Below are positions 1-7,760 of a DNA stretch of 43,656 bases, piece after piece. This DNA comes from Gammaproteobacteria bacterium (lineage in GTDB: Bacteria; Pseudomonadota; Gammaproteobacteria; Thiohalomonadales; Thiohalomonadaceae), in NCBI GenBank assembly GCA_014859545.1, contig JACUTZ010000004.1, positions 1 to 43,656 of the forward strand, read 5' to 3'. Numbering within the stretch: the stretch's first letter is position 1; each line of letters begins with the position of its first letter. The translations under genes were made by a program, and so were the position numbers. Under the pieces are notes generated by a model. That model ran no database searches. It saw only the letters and a list, made by a program, of their open reading frames with translations, and was not told where the DNA came from.

Positions 1-37
1 CCTCTGCGCCTCTGCGCCTCTGCGGTGAGATCTTTTT
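1..37. repeat. YCTYTGCG-type repeat arm at the left window edge
   Basis: Three tandem copies of CCTCTGCG run from base 1 and are followed by GTGAGATC and a T-run. The same closing signature (GCGGTGA, then GATC and Ts) is seen, on the other strand, at about 17905-17920 and 43505-43521. This looks like one arm of a dyad element whose partner lies off the window. It lies 3' of the ptp gene. The stretch 38-68 holds nothing I recognise. Confidence 0.75.
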
Positions 38-68
38 TAAGGGGCGAGTAGATACCAGCAAGCAAAGA

Positions 69-551
69 TCAGGAAAAATGCTCACGACGGATCGCGGCGA
101 ACAAGCCACGTGAGGCGGCATCAACCAGACTGTACACATGCTCAAACCCATCCGGCCCGCCATAGTAAGGGTCGGGCACTTCCTCTTCTGCCAGTTCCGG
201 GGCGTATTCCAGAAACAGTTGCAGTCTGGCACGGCTGTCATCCTTGACAAAGCGATCCAGAATCGCCAGATTGTCCCGGTCCATGGCGATGATGTAATCG
301 AAGGCATCGAAGTCATCAGCACTTATCTGGCGAGCACGCTGTGCACCGAGATCCAGCCCATGACGACGCGCGGTATCCTGGGAACGCGGATCCGGTGATT
401 TTCCAATGTGATAGGCATGGGTCCCGGCAGAGTCCACCCGAATACGATCCGCCAGGCCCGCTTCTCGAACCAGGGCCTCAAAGTGTCCATGCGCCAAGGG
501 GGAGCGACAGATATTGCCCATGCAGACCATTAATACCTTAATTTCTCTCAT
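69..551 (-). CDS. Low-molecular-weight protein-tyrosine phosphatase
   Basis: This 160-aa protein is a cytoplasmic LMW-PTP that removes phosphate from tyrosine. The N-terminal P-loop reads VCMGNICRSP, giving the CX5R catalytic signature at Cys10-Arg16. The general-acid aspartate lies in VPDPYYGG near residue 127. Length is normal for the family. AAGGTG lies about 8 nt upstream of the ATG. In many gammaproteobacteria such a gene follows kdsB. Here the antiporter unit and a 91-aa ORF lie between them. The target could be a capsule or exopolysaccharide tyrosine kinase as for Wzb, or low-molecular-weight substrates; no kinase gene is in the window, so the role is open. Confidence 0.92.
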   Translation of the reverse strand: MREIKVLMVCMGNICRSPLAHGHFEALVREAGLADRIRVDSAGTHAYHIGKSPDPRSQDTARRHGLDLGAQRARQISADDFDAFDYIIAMDRDNLAILDRFVKDDSRARLQLFLEYAPELAEEEVPDPYYGGPDGFEHVYSLVDAASRGLFAAIRREHFS

Positions 552-604
552 ATAATCATCACCTTAAAGCATACACCTAATCTAATATATAACGTATCAC
601 CAGC

Positions 605-2320
605 CTAGCGACTCAGCTTTAGCCCAACCCGGCTGACCCGCTCACCATCGATCTCACGCAGCACTAACATCACCGTGCCCAGGTCAATCCGATCACCCAC
701 AACCTGGCGACCGGCAAAGCGCAAGGCAAACAATTCCTGAATACTTTGCTCTCCCGGGATCCCCTCCGGCAGATTAAAACCGTAGGCCATCGCCACATCC
801 TCAAGCCGGGCCTCACCATTGATGACAAACTCACCGAAGAACTGACGGGCGGCCTGACGATCCATATCTGCCGAGGAGGCAAACAGCTTGTCCAGTGCCG
901 GCAGGTCATCGTGGGTCGCCAGCAGGTAAACGTAGTCACCATCGCGAAAGTTCTTGAGCTGGCAGAGGTCAAGCGCCTGCCCGGCGCGCAGAATTGCAGC
1001 AAAACAAACGCCATTTGGTAATTTTGGCAGCTCCCCCGACATGGCCGGGCTATCCGCATTGAGCCGATATCCAACCAGCTCTCTGCCCAATTGGCCCGGC
1101 ACATCCAGTTCGACACGCTGGATGAGCTCACTACCACTGGGCACCTCCAGGCGCAGACGTTTGGCCAACGGTGCGACGGTCCAGCCCTGCAATACCAGCG
1201 AGACCAGCACCACAAAGAAGGCCACATTAAAGAACACCCAGGCATTCTCCAGCCCGGCCATCAGCGGGAACAGCGCCAGCACAATCGGCACCGCCCCACG
1301 CAGGCCCACCCAGGAGATGAACAGTTTTTCCTCACGGGGAAAACGAAACGGCAGCAGCCCCAGCCACACCGACAATGGCCGAGCCACCAACATCAGCACC
1401 GCGGCGATCAGCAGGGCCGGCAGGGCGATCTCCAGCAACGCGGCCGGATGGGCAAACAGACCGAGCACCAGGAACATCGAGATCTGCGCCAGCCAGGCCA
1501 TGCCATCGTGAAAACGCAGGATGTTCTGGCCAGATTGCAGGGGACGATTGGCCAGCACGATCCCGGCCAGGTAGGCGGCCAGGAAGCCGCTGCCACCCAG
1601 TACCGAGGCGGCGGCAAAGACACAGACCCCACCGGAGAGTGCCACCAGGGGGTAGAGGCCGGCGCTCAACTGCATACGGTTGATCACCTGGCCCAGCAAA
1701 ACCCCGCCCAGCAGGCCAAAGGCGGCCCCCAAGCCCATTTGCTGAACGAATACCCACAGGGTTTCCCAACCCAGGTAGTTTTGCCCGGCCAGCAGCGCCT
1801 CGACCAGCACGATGGTCAGAAACACCGCCATCGGATCATTGCTACCCGATTCGATCTCCAGGGTGGCCCCGACGCGCTGCTTGAGTTCCAGGCCCCGCGA
1901 ATGCAACAGGCCAAACACCGCCGCCGCATCGGTCGAGCCGACAATCGCGCCGATCAACAGCCCTTCCAGCCAGCTAAGACCCAGTACCCAGGCGGCGAAA
2001 AGCCCGGTGATCCCGGCGGTGACCAGCACCCCAAAGGTGGCCAGACTGAGTGCCGGGCGCAGCCCGACACGGAAGTGCCGCACATCGGTACGCAGGCCCC
2101 CATCAAACAGGATCACCGCCAGGGCCACACTGCCGACCAGGTAGGCGGTACGAATATCGGCAAACACGATCCCGCCCAGCCCATCACTACCCAGCAACAT
2201 GCCGATGCTCAGAAACACCAGCAGCAGCGGCATCCCGACCCGTGCCGAAAGCACACTGGCCAGGATGCTGAGCAACAGCAGGCCGGCGGTCAGCAGGATG
2301 AGCTGGTTAACGGTATCCAA
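605..2320 (-). CDS. cvrA: K+/H+ (CPA1-type) antiporter, CvrA/NhaP2 family
   Basis: This inner-membrane cation/proton antiporter has about a dozen hydrophobic segments over residues 1-390. They carry the CPA1 motifs FDGGL, GSTDAAAVF and ESGSNDPMAV. A cytoplasmic TrkA-C-like domain (about 400-480) and a CorC/HlyC-like domain (about 490-565) follow, the layout of NhaP2/CvrA, which exports K+ in exchange for protons. The track ORF is 653 aa, but its first 82 residues are low-complexity and lie over the upstream signal-peptide gene. I choose the TTG at 2318-2320, with GGGAG about 10 nt upstream; the protein then begins LDTVNQLILL, where family members start, and is 571 aa. It lies 17 nt behind the LEA-like gene, so the two are probably one operon tied to osmotic or pH stress. 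The ion specificity is inferred from the domain layout. Confidence 0.88.
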   Translation of the reverse strand: MDTVNQLILLTAGLLLLSILASVLSARVGMPLLLVFLSIGMLLGSDGLGGIVFADIRTAYLVGSVALAVILFDGGLRTDVRHFRVGLRPALSLATFGVLVTAGITGLFAAWVLGLSWLEGLLIGAIVGSTDAAAVFGLLHSRGLELKQRVGATLEIESGSNDPMAVFLTIVLVEALLAGQNYLGWETLWVFVQQMGLGAAFGLLGGVLLGQVINRMQLSAGLYPLVALSGGVCVFAAASVLGGSGFLAAYLAGIVLANRPLQSGQNILRFHDGMAWLAQISMFLVLGLFAHPAALLEIALPALLIAAVLMLVARPLSVWLGLLPFRFPREEKLFISWVGLRGAVPIVLALFPLMAGLENAWVFFNVAFFVVLVSLVLQGWTVAPLAKRLRLEVPSGSELIQRVELDVPGQLGRELVGYRLNADSPAMSGELPKLPNGVCFAAILRAGQALDLCQLKNFRDGDYVYLLATHDDLPALDKLFASSADMDRQAARQFFGEFVINGEARLEDVAMAYGFNLPEGIPGEQSIQELFALRFAGRQVVGDRIDLGTVMLVLREIDGERVSRVGLKLSR

Positions 2321-2337
2321 GTGCGTGTCGCTCCCGC

Positions 2338-2595
2338 CTAATCCCGGATCTCGTCTCGGATCTCCCGTGCCGTGTCGCGCACCGCATGGCCGCCCTCGCG
2401 CGCGGTATCCGCCACCGCCCTGCCACCCTCCTTGGCCCCTTGCTTGATCTCCTGTTTTGCCTCCTTGGCCCCAGATTTGATTTCCTGAGCGGCCTCCTTG
2501 ACATCCGCTTTGAGATCCGCCCAGACGCCCTCGGCATACACTGGACTCAGCACCAGCAGGTACCACAACACACTACTTATCGCCCATCGTTTCAT
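2338..2595 (-). CDS. Small exported protein with LEA-like 11-residue repeats
   Basis: An 85-aa protein with a clear Sec signal peptide (MKRW, hydrophobic core, VYA before the likely cleavage site), leaving about 64 residues. The mature part is five near-tandem 11-mers, for example DLKADVKEAAQ, EIKSGAKEAKQ, EIKQGAKEGGR, AVADTAREGGH and AVRDTAREIRD. Such highly charged Ala/Lys/Glu-rich 11-mers form amphipathic helices and resemble group-3 LEA or apolipoprotein-type repeats. The product should be periplasmic. GGAG lies about 9 nt before the ATG. It sits directly upstream of the antiporter gene. Function is not known; membrane or protein protection under osmotic stress is an inference. The repeats and signal peptide make this a convincing gene despite its size. 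Confidence 0.8.
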   Translation of the reverse strand: MKRWAISSVLWYLLVLSPVYAEGVWADLKADVKEAAQEIKSGAKEAKQEIKQGAKEGGRAVADTAREGGHAVRDTAREIRDEIRD

Positions 2596-2663
2596 TTGCT
2601 TGCTCTCCGCTTGTGTTCGGTCCGATTGGGCCTAATATCTGTGTAATCTATTAAGGTATTATC

Positions 2664-2939
2664 ATGACACTGACAAAACAACATCACCAGCAACTGCGCG
2701 GCCTGCTTGGTCAGGCGATCTGCTATGGCGGTGAAAACGGGCAGATAATCGAATTCCTGGAACAGGAACAGGCCCTGGTGGTGCAGTTGCACCGTGCACG
2801 TGGCAGTGTGCAGGACGGGCAATACGGGGAGCCGAATCGTCGTGTGCCCAGCACCTGCCTGCTGCCGATCTTTGATCCGGAGCAACCGCAACAACTCAAC
2901 CCAGCCCTGCAGGCACTGAATTTTCGTCTGGACGATTAG
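2664..2939 (+). CDS. Hypothetical protein, 91 aa
   Basis: I do not recognise this protein. It starts with ATG, with AAGG about 8 nt upstream, and has no signal peptide or membrane segment. It is rich in Gln and Leu, and the middle (QIIEFLEQEQALVVQLH) looks like short beta strands. It is divergent from the LEA-like gene, and its stop overlaps the kdsB stop by 2 nt, tail to tail. The opposite-strand ORF at 2592-2894 covers most of the same DNA but reads less like a protein and has no good start. I favour the plus-strand frame because of its ribosome-binding site and its neat end against kdsB. Confidence 0.6.
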   Translation: MTLTKQHHQQLRGLLGQAICYGGENGQIIEFLEQEQALVVQLHRARGSVQDGQYGEPNRRVPSTCLLPIFDPEQPQQLNPALQALNFRLDD

Positions 2940-3691
2940 GCCTTCAGCAAGGCCCGAACCCGCTCCAGATCCGCGACCGTATCCACGCCAGGCCCTGGCA
3001 GGCAGCTGGCCTCGGCCACCTTAATCCGTCCGCCGTACCACAGCACCCGCAACTGCTCCAGGGATTCGCGCTGCTCCAACTCGCAAGGTGCCTGACTGAC
3101 ATAGTCGCGCAAAAAACCGACCCGGTAGGCATACAGGCCCAAATGGCGATAATGGGGCGCGCCAGGCAAGACACCGGGCTCAGCGGCAAAGGCATCCCGA
3201 TCCCAGGGGATTGCTGCACGGGAGAAATACAGGGCATGGCCCTGGGCATCCATCACCAACTTGACCACATTCGGGTCGAACAACTCCTCGGCATGATGAA
3301 TTCGGGTACACAGGGTGGCCATCGATACGCCATCATCTTCATCCATCAAGCCAGCCACCTGGTTGAGCAGTGCCGCCGGCATCAGCGGTTCATCGCCCTG
3401 CAGATTGACCACCACCGCCTGAGCATCCAGCCCGAGGCGTTCACAGGCCTCGGCCAGACGCTCACTACCGCTGTTGTGATCCGGGCGGGTCATACACACC
3501 TGGCCACCAAATCCGCGCACCGCCTCGGCAATGCGCTCATCATCCGTTGCCACACGCACCGAGGCCGCCCCGCTGGCCGTGGCCACCCGGTAGACATGCT
3601 CGATCATCGGCCGTCCGGCGATCGCCAATAGCGGCTTGCCAGGCAGACGGGTCGAGGCATGACGCGCCGGGATGATGACGTGAAAACTCAT
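2936..3691 (-). CDS. kdsB: 3-deoxy-manno-octulosonate cytidylyltransferase
   Basis: CMP-KDO synthetase activates KDO with CTP for addition to lipid A in the LPS inner core. The 251-aa protein has the N-terminal nucleotide-binding motif RLPGKPL, the NLQGDEPL segment, and [14 protein letters not shown] typical of KdsB. Length matches the family (about 250 aa). The ATG overlaps the ycaR stop (ATGA), so translation is probably coupled. It is the last gene of the comEC-exbB-exbD-msbA-lpxK-ycaR-kdsB run and acts in the cytoplasm. Confidence 0.97.
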   Translation of the reverse strand: MSFHVIIPARHASTRLPGKPLLAIAGRPMIEHVYRVATASGAASVRVATDDERIAEAVRGFGGQVCMTRPDHNSGSERLAEACERLGLDAQAVVVNLQGDEPLMPAALLNQVAGLMDEDDGVSMATLCTRIHHAEELFDPNVVKLVMDAQGHALYFSRAAIPWDRDAFAAEPGVLPGAPHYRHLGLYAYRVGFLRDYVSQAPCELEQRESLEQLRVLWYGGRIKVAEASCLPGPGVDTVADLERVRALLKA

Positions 3692-3870
3692 TCAGCCAGT
3701 TCCTCGGCGCTAAGGACGCGCGCCTCCTCCTCCAGCATCACCGGGATATCATCACGGATCGGATAGGCGAGGCGGTCGGCCCGGCAGATCAATTCCTGAT
3801 TGCTCTTGTCGTATTGCAAGGGACCCTTGCAGATCGGACAGACCAGGATCTCAAGCAGTTTCTTGTCCAT
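3688..3870 (-). CDS. ycaR: Trm112/YcaR-family small protein
   Basis: A 60-aa protein starting [18 protein letters not shown]. It belongs to the Trm112-like YcaR family that regularly sits between lpxK and kdsB. Only one CPxC pair is present (CPIC), and a lone Cys lies in the later [13 protein letters not shown] stretch. The track ORF of 97 aa is over-extended: its first 37 residues lie inside lpxK. The ATG at 3868-3870 overlaps the end of lpxK by 20 nt. Function in bacteria is not settled; eukaryotic Trm112 activates methyltransferases. The operon position suggests a link to LPS assembly, which is inference. Confidence 0.93.
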   Translation of the reverse strand: MDKKLLEILVCPICKGPLQYDKSNQELICRADRLAYPIRDDIPVMLEEEARVLSAEELAE

Positions 3871-4861
3871 GGTTTTTCTCCGGCATGGTGGCCCGCTCGG
3901 GCAGGCGTGACAGCAATTGCTGCATAAATTCCTCATCCAGCTGCGCCTGCACCGGCAGATACCAGTGCTGGGCGCCCGCATAGAGGCGATATTTTACCGC
4001 ATCCTTTTCAGTCATCAGCACCGGCAGGCCATCGGCAAAATCCAGTTCGCCCAGGCCATAGGGATGGTGATCACCGAATGGATGTTCGATCAGTTCCAGA
4101 CCGGCAGCACGCAGGCTGGCAAAGAAGCGCTGTGGATGACCAATCCCCGCCACCGCATGCACCCGCTGCCCGGCCAGTGCAGCAAGGCGAAGCTGCTCGT
4201 TGCCTTTCAGGGCACACAGCGTCGAGCCCTGTAATTGCATCGCCCACTCCCCTGCCCTGGCCTCCCCGTTGGCCACCACAAAATCCACCGCATTCAGGCG
4301 TCCAGGCGGTTCGCGCAGTGGACCGGCAGGCAGGCACAGGCGATTACCGAGACGGCGCTGGCCGTCGAGCACGGCGATCTCAATATCGCGCCCCAGACGA
4401 TAATGCTGTAACCCATCGTCGGCCAGGATGATGTCCACCTGTTGCCCTGCCAGCAAGGCCTCGGCGGCCGCCACCCGGTCGGGACCCACCATCATCGGAC
4501 AGCCACTGCGCTGTACCAGCAGCAAGGCCTCGTCTCCGACCAGTTGAGGAACACTATCTGCCCTGACCGGCTGTGGCCACTGTATGGATTGACCACCATA
4601 GCCGCGACTGATCAGGCCTGGACGATAACCCCGTTGTTTGAGCTGTTCGGCAAGATACAGCACCAGGGGGGTCTTGCCACTGCCACCGGCAGTGATATTG
4701 CCGATCACGATCAGCGGCACCGGCAGACGGTGGCTTGCCAACCAACCGCGCCGATAGGCCAGACGCCGCAGCCAGACCAGGGCACAAAACAACAGAGAAA
4801 GCGGCCACAACAACCACAGCCAGGGGCTGGCCCGATACCAGTGTGCGGCGAGATCAATCAT
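3851..4861 (-). CDS. lpxK: Tetraacyldisaccharide 4'-kinase
   Basis: LpxK phosphorylates the 4' position of the lipid A disaccharide on the cytoplasmic face of the inner membrane. The 336-aa protein has an N-terminal hydrophobic segment (about residues 12-31) and a Walker A motif [11 protein letters not shown] at 54-64. It then has SRGYGG and the ILADDGLQH motif of the family. The track ORF starts 20 codons earlier inside msbA; the ATG at 4859-4861 gives the usual [10 protein letters not shown] start and overlaps the msbA stop by 8 nt. It lies between msbA and ycaR in the lipid A operon. Confidence 0.96.
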   Translation of the reverse strand: MIDLAAHWYRASPWLWLLWPLSLLFCALVWLRRLAYRRGWLASHRLPVPLIVIGNITAGGSGKTPLVLYLAEQLKQRGYRPGLISRGYGGQSIQWPQPVRADSVPQLVGDEALLLVQRSGCPMMVGPDRVAAAEALLAGQQVDIILADDGLQHYRLGRDIEIAVLDGQRRLGNRLCLPAGPLREPPGRLNAVDFVVANGEARAGEWAMQLQGSTLCALKGNEQLRLAALAGQRVHAVAGIGHPQRFFASLRAAGLELIEHPFGDHHPYGLGELDFADGLPVLMTEKDAVKYRLYAGAQHWYLPVQAQLDEEFMQQLLSRLPERATMPEKNHGQETA

Positions 4862-6602
4862 CCTGGAATTGCAGGCGATAAAGATTGGCGTATTGGCCGT
4901 TCTTCGCCAGCAATTCGCCATGGGAACCCGACTCGATGATCCGCCCCTTGTCCATCACCATGATGCAATCCACCCGTTCGATGGTCGAGAGGCGATGGGC
5001 GATCACCAGGGTGGTGCGATTTTGCATCAGGGTTTCCAGCGCGGCTTGAATATGGCGTTCCGATTCGGTGTCCAGCGCCGAGGTGGCCTCATCCAGGATC
5101 AGGATCGGCGAGTCCTTGAGCAGGGCACGGGCGATCGCCAGGCGCTGGCGCTGGCCACCGGACAGCAACACCCCGTTTTCGCCCACCATGGTATCCAGGC
5201 CCTCGGGCAACTGACGGATAAATTCCATCGCATGGGCGGCCTCGGCGGCGGCGATGATCGCCTCGCGACTGGCCCCTTCCAGACGGCCATAGGCGATATT
5301 ATTAGCGATGGTATCGTTGAACAGGGTGATGTGCTGACTGACCAGGGCGATTTGATCGCGCAGACTCTGCAGGCCAAGACTGCGAATGTCTTCCCCATCG
5401 ATCAGGATCTGTCCGGCGCTGACATCATAAAAGCGCGGCAACAGGCCAACCAGGGTCGATTTACCACTGCCGGAGCGCCCCACAAAGGCCACGCTCTGCC
5501 CCGGTTTGATCGCCAAATCGATGTCGTGCAAGACCAGTTCGCTATCCTCCTGGTAACGAAATGACACCTTCTGATAGCGTACCGCCCCCATGGCCCGCGC
5601 CAGCTGCTTGTTTCCTGGCTCCGGCTCAGCGGGGGTGTCGACAAAATCAAAGATACTCTGTGCGGCGGCAATACCTTTTTGCAAACTGGCGAGGATCTTG
5701 GTCAGGCGTTTGAGCGGTGCCAACAGCAGCATCATCGCCGCAATGAAGGACATGAAACCACCAACGGTCAGCTCACTGCGCTCCACCTCCTGCAGGGCCA
5801 TGTAGATCACCCCGGCGGCAGCGATCGCGGCAATGAACTGGATCACCGGCACACTGGCCGCATTGGTCGATTCCAGTTTCATATTGAGTTTGCGATTGCG
5901 TTCATTGGCCTGATCAAAACGTCCCTGCTCATAGGCCTGACCACCAAAGGTTTTGACCACCCGCTGGCCGTTGATCGCCTCCTCGGCAATTTGGGTCACA
6001 TCACCAACCGAGTCCTGGATACGGGTGCTGTAACGACGGAAACGCCGATTGATCAAATTGATCACATGAGCAATCAATGGAGCACCGATCAATAACACCA
6101 GGGCCAGACGCCAGTTGAGATAAAACATCCAGCCCAACAGGCCGATCACCGTGAAGGTATCGCGCACCAGAATGGTGATCACATCGGTGGTGGCACGTGC
6201 CACCTGCTCGACGTTGTAGGTGAGCTTGGCCAGCAGGGTACCGGAGGGTGTGCGGTCGTAAAAACTGACCGGCAGACGCAACAAATGGGTAAACATCTCG
6301 CCACGCAAGGTATTGATCACCTTGCGCCCCACCCAGGCCATGGCGTAGCTGGACAGAAAGGCCGCCACGCCACGCACAAAAAACAGGCCCACCAACACCA
6401 GTGGCGCATACATGATGATGCGCTGGTCGCGTTCAACAAAACTGCCGTCGATCAGCGGCTTGATAAAGGCGGCAAAGCCCGCCTCGGTGGCGGCCACCAG
6501 CAACAGGGCAACAATCGCCACGGCAAAGGCCGGCCAGTGTGGCAGCACGTAGCCAAGCAGGCGACGGTAGACCTTGGCCCCGTCTGTAGGGAAGGTGGAC
6601 AT
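4854..6602 (-). CDS. msbA: Lipid A export ABC transporter, MsbA
   Basis: This 582-aa half-transporter flips core-lipid A across the inner membrane as a homodimer. The N-terminal half (about residues 20-310) holds six membrane segments. The C-terminal half is an ABC ATPase with Walker A GRSGSGKST, signature LSGGQRQR, Walker B ILILDEATSALD and the H-loop IAHRLST. Length equals the E. coli protein. It starts 3 nt after the exbD stop and overlaps lpxK, the classical msbA-lpxK pair. Confidence 0.97.
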   Translation of the reverse strand: MSTFPTDGAKVYRRLLGYVLPHWPAFAVAIVALLLVAATEAGFAAFIKPLIDGSFVERDQRIIMYAPLVLVGLFFVRGVAAFLSSYAMAWVGRKVINTLRGEMFTHLLRLPVSFYDRTPSGTLLAKLTYNVEQVARATTDVITILVRDTFTVIGLLGWMFYLNWRLALVLLIGAPLIAHVINLINRRFRRYSTRIQDSVGDVTQIAEEAINGQRVVKTFGGQAYEQGRFDQANERNRKLNMKLESTNAASVPVIQFIAAIAAAGVIYMALQEVERSELTVGGFMSFIAAMMLLLAPLKRLTKILASLQKGIAAAQSIFDFVDTPAEPEPGNKQLARAMGAVRYQKVSFRYQEDSELVLHDIDLAIKPGQSVAFVGRSGSGKSTLVGLLPRFYDVSAGQILIDGEDIRSLGLQSLRDQIALVSQHITLFNDTIANNIAYGRLEGASREAIIAAAEAAHAMEFIRQLPEGLDTMVGENGVLLSGGQRQRLAIARALLKDSPILILDEATSALDTESERHIQAALETLMQNRTTLVIAHRLSTIERVDCIMVMDKGRIIESGSHGELLAKNGQYANLYRLQFQDD

Positions 6603-6605
6603 CGG

Positions 6606-7028
6606 CTAGCGCGCCTCGGCCGGTGAGCTGGTGGCAAAGGTCAGGTTCACCAGGCCGACCTGACGGGCCGCATCCATCGCGGTGATCACCGCCTGGTGCG
6701 GGGTTTGCCGATCGGCGCTGAGGATCACCTGGGGCCGTTCCACATCGCCCCTGGCCTGTTGGATGGCGCGCTTGATGGTGTCGATCTGGGTGTTGATCAA
6801 TTCCTGCTGATTCACGTAATAGTGCCCCTGGGCATCGATACTGATCTCAATCACGACTTGCTCGGTCTTCAACGGCTCGCCACTGGCCTCGGGCAGCTCC
6901 AGGCTGATCTCGGTGTCCCGCTCAAAGGTGGTGGAGACCATAAAAAAGATCAGCAGCAGAAACACCACGTCGATCAGTGGGGTCAGATTCAGATCCGGGT
7001 CTTCCGCACGCCGCGACTGCAGACGCAT
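6606..7028 (-). CDS. exbD: ExbD/TolR-family energy-transducing protein
   Basis: A 140-aa inner-membrane protein with one N-terminal membrane helix (LIDVVFLLLIFFMV, about 17-35) containing Asp20, the proton-pathway residue of ExbD/TolR. A periplasmic domain follows. The ATG overlaps the exbB stop by 1 nt. It pairs with the upstream ExbB-like protein to use the proton-motive force. No TonB or Tol-Pal gene is near. Because the pair is embedded with comEC and msbA, its partner is uncertain. Confidence 0.9.
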   Translation of the reverse strand: MRLQSRRAEDPDLNLTPLIDVVFLLLIFFMVSTTFERDTEISLELPEASGEPLKTEQVVIEISIDAQGHYYVNQQELINTQIDTIKRAIQQARGDVERPQVILSADRQTPHQAVITAMDAARQVGLVNLTFATSSPAEAR

Positions 7029-7654
7029 CAGGCGATCTCCTCACCGCGCTCACGTTCGCCGTGGATCACTTCCACCAGCTTCAGCGATTCCTCCTCCATG
7101 CGGATCACCAGCATGTCGACCTTGCCGCGGAAATAGCGGTAAAACATCAGGCTGGGGATGGCCACCGACAGCCCGGCAGCGGTGGTAATCAGTGCCTCGG
7201 AGATGCCGCCGGCCAGCACCGCCGGATTACCCACCCCCTGGGCGGTGATCGCCGAGAAGACCTTGATCATGCCGATCACGGTACCGAGCAGACCGAGCAA
7301 GGGGGTGATCGAGGCGATGGTGCCCAGGGTGTTCAAAAAGCGTTCCAGCTCCAGCACCACCTGACGGCCGGTTTCCTCGATCGCTTCCTTCATCACATCC
7401 CGATCATGTTGCATATTGATCAGGCCTGCAGCGAGGATGCGACCCAGCGGCGAGCTGTCCCGCAGCAGGCGGATACGGTCATTATTCAGCTCCTGCTTCT
7501 GATGCAGTTTCCAGACCTGGGCCACCAGGCCAGCTGGTACCACTTTTCCCTGTTTCAGAGCCCAGAAACGCTCGGCAACAATGGCCAGCGCCAGCACCGA
7601 ACACAACAGTATCGGCACCATCAACCAGCCACCGGCAGTAATCAATTCCAACAC
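7028..7654 (-). CDS. exbB: ExbB/TolQ/MotA-family proton channel protein
   Basis: This inner-membrane protein has three membrane segments: LMVPILLCSVLALAIVAE near the start, then a pair flanking SITPLLGLLGTVIGMIKVF, the conserved ExbB/TolQ channel motif. It should form the proton channel with the downstream ExbD. The start is ambiguous: the track uses a GTG at 7670-7672, but a second GTG at 7652-7654 has AGG at better spacing and begins at VLELITAGGW, where family members start. I use the second, giving 208 aa; the longer form has 6 extra residues. Confidence 0.87.
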   Translation of the reverse strand: MLELITAGGWLMVPILLCSVLALAIVAERFWALKQGKVVPAGLVAQVWKLHQKQELNNDRIRLLRDSSPLGRILAAGLINMQHDRDVMKEAIEETGRQVVLELERFLNTLGTIASITPLLGLLGTVIGMIKVFSAITAQGVGNPAVLAGGISEALITTAAGLSVAIPSLMFYRYFRGKVDMLVIRMEEESLKLVEVIHGERERGEEIA

Positions 7655-7760
7655 GGCTATACCTATCCTCACGTCCTGTAAATACAGGCCGTCAATGTAA
7701 CAAATACCCGCCCTGAATCATAGATTGCCCGGTGTGTGTCTGGCTGATTTGTACCCACAC

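Noticed and set aside
1091-2341. 416-aa plus-strand ORF over the antiporter
   Set aside because: Gln/His/Pro-rich antisense frame of a membrane protein gene; no start signal or domain.
2592-2894. 100-aa minus-strand ORF overlapping the 91-aa hypothetical
   Set aside because: It overlaps the LEA-like gene's upstream region and lacks a good ribosome-binding site; the plus-strand frame fits its surroundings better. I cannot exclude it fully.
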